This document shows, piece by piece, positions 61,586-64,000 of a stretch of DNA of 64,000 nt. The stretch covers positions 435,131-499,130 of the forward strand of contig NZ_LXVX01000039.1 in assembly GCF_001650725.1 (NCBI RefSeq). The letters are read 5' to 3'. The notes beneath the pieces were generated by a model that was not told the origin of the DNA, did not search any database, and worked only from the letters and a program-made list of their open reading frames with translations. This DNA comes from Sphingobium sp. TCM1. Lineage in GTDB: Bacteria > Pseudomonadota > Alphaproteobacteria > Sphingomonadales > Sphingomonadaceae. The stretch's first letter is position 1; every line of letters begins with the position of its first letter. Both the position numbers and the translations under genes were made by a program.

Positions 61586-62056
61586 TCAATGTTCGTCGTC
61601 ACGCCCAAACCAGACTCTTATCCACCAAATACCAGCGGCAACAGGTAGCGCTCCTGCCGCCAAATAAAGTGGATAAAACATCGCAGCCAGTGCAGCGGTG
61701 GAATTTTCAGTTAGATCGGTGGTCCGAAGGAAATCGTGATACGGATACAATAAAATTATAGCAGCAGTGGAAAATAGCCAACGCATCCAGACATCAGGAG
61801 AGCGGCGCGCAAGCCATAGAAGCCCAAATTGGGATGCTCCTACCACGGGCGCAAACATAAATAGCGCAGGTATTCCAATGAACCACTGAGCAATCGTTTC
61901 AAGGATAGAGTATTCGTATCCGGATCTATCAACTGTATCCGGACCACGCGTAAAGAGCATAATCAAAATAGGAAATGCGCAAGCCGCAGCATTAATTTTC
62001 ATTGGGAGGTCGAGACTTCGCCACCAACCAATGATCCGAGCTAACATATTTGCCAT
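61586..62056 (-). CDS. AT-richer hypothetical membrane protein (156 aa)
   Basis: Four predicted membrane helices: INAAACAFPILIMLF, ETIAQWFIGIPALFMFAPVVGA, WLFSTAAIILLYPYHDFL and AALAAMFYPLYLAAGALPVAAGIWW. I do not recognise it. By eye its DNA is much lower in GC than all neighbours, with A/T-ending codons (AAT, ATA, TTA) almost absent elsewhere, which suggests recent acquisition. The start at ATG 62056 is uncertain; several upstream in-frame ATGs exist. No strong ribosome-binding site. Confidence 0.6.
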   Translation of the reverse strand: MANMLARIIGWWRSLDLPMKINAAACAFPILIMLFTRGPDTVDRSGYEYSILETIAQWFIGIPALFMFAPVVGASQFGLLWLARRSPDVWMRWLFSTAAIILLYPYHDFLRTTDLTENSTAALAAMFYPLYLAAGALPVAAGIWWIRVWFGRDDEH

Positions 62057-62146
62057 GCGGCCATGATGCAAGAATGTTTGAATTTTGCAATGTCCGCTTG
62101 TCGGGCGACATGCCTCATGAGCCGTCCGTCCGCTAACCACCCCGTT

Positions 62147-62258
62147 CCGTCATTCCCGCGCCCCGAAGGGTGGCCGCAGGCCAATGCGGGAACCCATCTC
62201 CTGACCTTACCGCAAGCACAACGCTGGGAGATGGATCGCCGCTTCGCCGGGGTGACGG
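62147..62258. repeat. Sphingomonad intergenic repeat, copy 5
   Basis: CCGTCATTCCCGCG ... GCGGGAACCCATCTCC and GGGAGATGGATCGCCGC...GCCGGGGTGACGG, the same double-hairpin plan as the copy at 49269, here between the AT-rich gene and ppc. Confidence 0.8.
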
Positions 62259-62282
62259 AGGAGAATGGGCGAGGGTTCTCCC

Positions 62283-64000
62283 CTATCCGCTGTTCCGCAG
62301 CGCCGTGGCGATCGCGTTGATCGACAGTTCGATGCCTTCCTTGACACGCGCGTCGTCCTCGCCGGCGCGATGGCGTTTCAGCAGTTCGACCTGGAGCAGG
62401 TTGAGCGGCTCGATATAGGGCAGGCGCAGCCGGATCGAGGTGTCGAGCGCCGGGCTTTTCTCCAGCAGCCGCGACTGGCCGGTAGCGTCCAGCAGGCCGT
62501 CATGGGTTTGCGCCCAACCATCGCGGATGCGGCCGAAAATCGCCTCGCCCCTGGCCTGGTCCTCGACCAGCGGCAGATAGCGCGCGGCGATGCCCAGGTC
62601 GGACTTGGCCAGTACCATTTCCAGATTTGCGAGCGCGGACTTGAGGAAGGACCAGTGCTGCGCCATGTCAGCCAGCAATGCCTTGTCCTCGAACGCCGAC
62701 AGCGCATGGCCCACGCCATACCAGCCCGGCAGCATGACTCGCGCCTGCGCCCAGCTGAATACCCAGGGGATGGCGCGCAGATCCTCGATCGCATTGCTCT
62801 TGGTCCGGCTCGCCGGGCGCGATCCGATCTTGAGCCCGGAAATCTCCTGGATCGGGGTCAGCTGGCGGAAGAATTCCTTGAACCCCTCGGTGCCGTAGAC
62901 GAGGTCGCGATAGGCGGCGAAGGCGTTTTTCGACAATTCGTCCATCGCTGCGCTGAAACGGGCGGCGTCACGGTCCGAAATCCCTTCCGGCTCCAGGCTG
63001 GCGAGCAGCGTCGCGCTCGTCATCGCCTCCAAATTGGTCATGGCGACATCGCGCGATCCGAACTTGGCGGCGATCATCTCGCCCTGTTCGGTGATGCGGA
63101 TGCGGCCCTGCACGCTGCCGCGCGGCTGCGCCTGGATCGCGGCGAAGGCCGATCCGCCTCCGCGCCCCACCGCGCCGCCCCGGCCGTGGAACAGCTGCAT
63201 CGCCGCGCCCGCCTCTGCGAACACCGGCTCCAGCGCCTGGCTCGCCTTGTAGAGGCTCCAGGTGGAGGTGATGTAGCCGCCATCCTTGTTGCTGTCCGAA
63301 TAGCCGATCATCACTTCCTGATGGCCGCGCCCGTGCACCACCCCGGCAATTTCGGGCAGGCCGAAATAGGCGGACATGATCTTGGGCGCGGCCTCCAGGT
63401 CGGCGATGGTCTCGAACAGCGGGATCGCCATGATCGCGGCCTGCGGCGCGGCGCCGCCCACGCCGGCGCGCCAGAGGCCCGCTTCCTTGAGCAGGATGTT
63501 GACCTCCAGCAGGTCCGACACGCTTTCGGCCTTGGAGATGATATAATGGGTGATGCAGGACGGGCCATAGGTGCGGTGCGCCTGCGCGGCGGCATGGACG
63601 ATCGCCAGTTCCGACGCGGTTTCCTCCGAATAGTCGGAAAAGGGCGCTCCCAGCGGCCGGTTGGTCGCCAGCTCCTTCCGCAGCAGGGCGATACGGGCAT
63701 ATTCGTCGAGCGCGAGATAGTCCGCCTCGACCCCCGCGATCCTGAGCAGTTCGGCGACGACGCGTTCATGCACGGCGCTGTTCTGGCGCATGTCGAGCGT
63801 GGCGAGATGGAAGCCGAACGTCTCGACCGCGCGGATCAGCCGGCCCAGCGCCCCGCCGCTCGCCAGCGCGCCGTCGCCTTCGCTCGCCAGCCCCTGCGCC
63901 ACGGTGACGAGGTCGCGCCGCAACTCCTGCGGCGCGGCATAGGCCGCGCCCTTGAGGCTGGACGGCCGGGCCGGTTGCGCGCCGGTCAGCTGGACGCAGG
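62283..64000 (-). CDS. ppc: Phosphoenolpyruvate carboxylase (5' end outside window)
   Basis: C-terminal 570 or so residues of the anaplerotic enzyme that makes oxaloacetate from PEP and bicarbonate. It enters from the right edge still in frame. Hallmarks are the PEP-binding loop MIGYSDSNKDGGYITSTW, the glycine loop FHGRGGAVGRGGG, and the C-terminal ending GQSRLLEKSPALDTSIRLRLPYIEPLNLLQVELLKRHR...INAIATALRNSG. The N-terminal catalytic histidine region lies outside the window. Confidence 0.96.
   Translation of the reverse strand, partial: CVQLTGAQPARPSSLKGAAYAAPQELRRDLVTVAQGLASEGDGALASGGALGRLIRAVETFGFHLATLDMRQNSAVHERVVAELLRIAGVEADYLALDEYARIALLRKELATNRPLGAPFSDYSEETASELAIVHAAAQAHRTYGPSCITHYIISKAESVSDLLEVNILLKEAGLWRAGVGGAAPQAAIMAIPLFETIADLEAAPKIMSAYFGLPEIAGVVHGRGHQEVMIGYSDSNKDGGYITSTWSLYKASQALEPVFAEAGAAMQLFHGRGGAVGRGGGSAFAAIQAQPRGSVQGRIRITEQGEMIAAKFGSRDVAMTNLEAMTSATLLASLEPEGISDRDAARFSAAMDELSKNAFAAYRDLVYGTEGFKEFFRQLTPIQEISGLKIGSRPASRTKSNAIEDLRAIPWVFSWAQARVMLPGWYGVGHALSAFEDKALLADMAQHWSFLKSALANLEMVLAKSDLGIAARYLPLVEDQARGEAIFGRIRDGWAQTHDGLLDATGQSRLLEKSPALDTSIRLRLPYIEPLNLLQVELLKRHRAGEDDARVKEGIELSINAIATALRNSG

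Noticed and set aside
61375-61761. A 128-codon plus-strand frame after the OPT gene
   Set aside because: It overlaps the end of the OPT gene and the 156-aa minus gene, has no ribosome-binding site and no recognisable features.

Overview
This 64 kb window is GC-rich, gene-dense chromosomal DNA from an alphaproteobacterium, most likely a sphingomonad (Sphingobium/Sphingomonas type). The evidence is the gene order (serC-serA-hisZ-purA, an Rrf2-sufB-X-sufC-sufD-sufS-sufT-sufA cluster, DUF969/DUF979/DUF2891), a GTTC-N7-GTTC LexA box of the alphaproteobacterial kind, and at least five copies of the 'cgtcat-cccgcg...' hairpin repeats that are common between sphingomonad genes. I see no insertion sequence, prophage, integrase, CRISPR array or rRNA. 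There is one tRNA, tRNA-Ser(CGA). The first gene (M1 aminopeptidase, 3' end only) and the last gene (ppc, 5' end missing) are cut by the window edges.

Layout. 0-4.7 kb: end of an M1 peptidase, gamma-glutamyltransferase, pyrD, an orphan strong terminator that may end a small RNA, and an AraC-type regulator. 4.7-10.8 kb: SUF iron-sulfur assembly operon with its own Rrf2 repressor and one unrecognised gene between sufB and sufC. 10.8-16.3 kb: NAD-dependent epimerase-like protein, a 54-aa orphan, a threonine aldolase/DMT exporter pair divergent from ilvE, and a UbiH-type hydroxylase. 16.3-20.4 kb: an enlarged phage-shock (psp) operon read from a sigma-54 promoter and divergent from pspF. It holds pspA, pspB and pspC plus four more small membrane/coiled-coil proteins, several sharing one C-terminal cassette. 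20.4-24.1 kb: a DNA-repair module (radical SAM protein plus DUF4130-UdgX) with a hemerythrin and a small membrane protein between them and a LexA box at its head. 24.2-32 kb: FAD oxidoreductase, DUF442 phosphatase-like protein, recQ, serine hydrolase, PhzF-like protein and an SLC13-type transporter. 32.2-36.5 kb: a tight operon of dnaJ-like, yihY, fabI, a frameshifted DUF4160 gene, DUF2442 and aroC. 36.7-41.7 kb: pdxH, two dicarboxylate symporters around a bestrophin, and a Pr6Pr membrane protein. 41.7-47.5 kb: serC, serA, hisZ, purA with a structured leader upstream of serC. 47.6-51 kb: extensin-like lipoprotein, LOG-family protein, HAD nucleotidase and dapD. 51.2-55.2 kb: an overlapping cell-surface glycan cluster (CDP-glycerol glycerophosphotransferase-like, GT4, sulfotransferase) ending in an OmpR-type response regulator. 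55.2-64 kb: DUF969/979/2891 operon, tRNA-Ser, hspQ, SGNH hydrolase, OPT transporter, an AT-richer membrane protein, and ppc.

Most genes are housekeeping: Fe-S assembly, pyrimidine, serine, purine, lysine, aromatic, branched-chain and lipid biosynthesis, and anaplerosis. The most interesting parts are the predicted SOS-controlled radical SAM/UdgX module, the expanded Psp array with its shared cassette, the orphan terminator region upstream of the AraC gene, the serC leader, and the surface-glycan cluster with its embedded regulator.
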